In this document: positions 63,287-64,000 of the stretch, in pieces
Layout of the letters: each line of letters opens with the position of its first letter
Position numbering within the stretch: position 1 is the first letter of the stretch
NCBI RefSeq assembly: GCF_013032855.1
Contig: NZ_WQDA01000004.1
Location: 124,001 to 188,000, forward strand
Direction of reading: 5' to 3'
DNA: 64,000 nucleotides
From: Ruegeria arenilitoris
Lineage (GTDB): Bacteria; Pseudomonadota; Alphaproteobacteria; Rhodobacterales; Rhodobacteraceae
Program-made: the position numbers and the translations under genes
Notes under the pieces: model-generated
Told to the model about the DNA's origin: nothing
The model's database searches: none
The model's input: only the letters and a program-made list of their open reading frames with translations

Positions 63287-64000
63287 ATGATTTCCATTAA
63301 ACATACCGAGGGTGTCGCTTTCATTGAGCTGAATGCCCCGCCAGTGAACGCTCTTGGTCTCAAGATGCGACTGGCGCTTTCCTCGGCCATCCACGAGTTG
63401 GACGCCGATGAACAGGTCAAAGCTATCGTTCTATGCTCGGCTCTGCCGCTCTTTTGCGGCGGCGCTGACATCGTCGAGTTCCGTACCGGGGCAGTTTGGG
63501 ACAAGCCGGACTTGCCAGACCTGTGTGAAACGATTGAAACCAGCAAGAAACCCATTATCGCCGCGATAGCAGGTCCCGCGATGGGTGGTGCGCTGGAGAT
63601 CGCGCTTGCCTGTGATTACCGTGTCGCCACGCCGGATGCCGTGATGGGCCTACCTGAGATCAAACTGGGGCTGCTGCCTGGTGCCGGAGGCACCCAGCGA
63701 CTACCCCGGATTGCCGGGCTGGAAGCGGCAACGCAAATGATCCTCTCGGGTGATCCCGTGAAAGGCGAATATGCCCTGTCTTGTGGGCTGGTCGACGCAC
63801 TATTTGAGAACGACCAGGATTTTCGCGCGCATGTTTTGGGTTTCGCCACAAGTGTCAGCCATGAGGGCGATCCGAAACGCAGTTGCGCGGATATGACCGT
63901 CACACACCCTGATCCGAAGGGATATCTGACGGGTTTCCGAGACCAGATAGCGCACACGTCCAAAAACCTTGTCGCCCCTGAACGATGTTTGGTGTCCATC
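63287..64000 (+). CDS. Enoyl-CoA hydratase/3-hydroxyacyl-CoA dehydrogenase, FadB-like (3' truncated by window end)
   Basis: The visible 238 residues are a crotonase domain: oxyanion-hole segments [16 protein letters not shown] and [19 protein letters not shown], then [20 protein letters not shown] with the catalytic Glu. The following [15 protein letters not shown] resembles the linker to a 3-hydroxyacyl-CoA dehydrogenase domain in FadB/FadJ fusions, so the full protein is probably ~650-700 residues. It starts 11 bases after the cupin gene. In this context it could hydrate acryloyl-CoA or another short enoyl-CoA. Confidence 0.85.
   Translation, partial: MISIKHTEGVAFIELNAPPVNALGLKMRLALSSAIHELDADEQVKAIVLCSALPLFCGGADIVEFRTGAVWDKPDLPDLCETIETSKKPIIAAIAGPAMGGALEIALACDYRVATPDAVMGLPEIKLGLLPGAGGTQRLPRIAGLEAATQMILSGDPVKGEYALSCGLVDALFENDQDFRAHVLGFATSVSHEGDPKRSCADMTVTHPDPKGYLTGFRDQIAHTSKNLVAPERCLVSI

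Noticed and set aside
1..64000. CRISPR arrays, rRNA genes, insertion sequences
   Set aside because: No regularly spaced repeats, no rRNA sequence, and no transposase with terminal repeats were seen.

Overview
The window is high-GC, densely packed chromosome of an alphaproteobacterium. The gene content (urease operon, Na+-NQR, an Irr-type iron box in front of a membrane-bound ferritin gene, DUF6478, a betaine/DMSP-type transporter) points to the Roseobacter group of marine Rhodobacterales, near Ruegeria/Phaeobacter. This is inferred from protein character only. No database search was run.

Layout. 1-4939 is a urease operon, ureD(partial)-ureA-small membrane peptide-ureB-ureC-ureE-ureF-ureG. 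5115-23969 holds housekeeping and transport genes: an EamA permease, a TetR regulator, mbfA with an Irr box, an AEC permease, fghA-sthA, a YaiI-like gene, a HAD phosphatase, an MFS permease, zapE, accD-folC, a CPBP protease with an ABC-like protein whose ATPase motifs are lost, and DUF6478 genes. 24024-31323 is a mostly minus-strand block: ctpA-type protease, EnvC-like factor, gpmI, sulfatase, nqrM, apbE.

31449-39844 is a decaying exopolysaccharide region. A Wzc-like kinase, a sugar transferase, a Wza-like export protein and a flippase are broken by frameshifts, stops and deletions. A CBS protein, a phosphatase, a UDP-glucuronate epimerase type gene and a nucleotide-sugar dehydrogenase are intact. 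The block sits between nqrABCDEF (39845-45704) and apbE/nqrM. All eight nqr-related genes lie on the minus strand in the canonical order, so the polysaccharide region may have split an ancestral nqrABCDEF-apbE-nqrM array.

An RNA methyltransferase gene and tRNA-Pro(CGG) follow. Downstream of the tRNA is a ColE1-type (MOB_P5-like) mobilization module: a helix-turn-helix protein, mobC, and a relaxase whose 3' half contains two complete genes in the +1 frame, resembling mbeB and mbeD. No integrase is visible. 50840-56073 carries a tiny secreted ORF, an RcnB-like protein, an OprB-type porin, a DUF3299 protein, a secreted amidohydrolase and a divergent AraC regulator.

56655 to the end is a catabolic cluster: a glycine betaine-type ABC transporter (binding protein, permease, ATPase), a LysR regulator, an acyl-CoA ligase, a cupin with the DMSP-lyase metal pattern translationally coupled to it, and the start of a FadB-like gene. 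Together they could import a betaine or DMSP-like compound, cleave it, activate the product with CoA and hydrate it. This is the best candidate for an uncharacterised system in the window.
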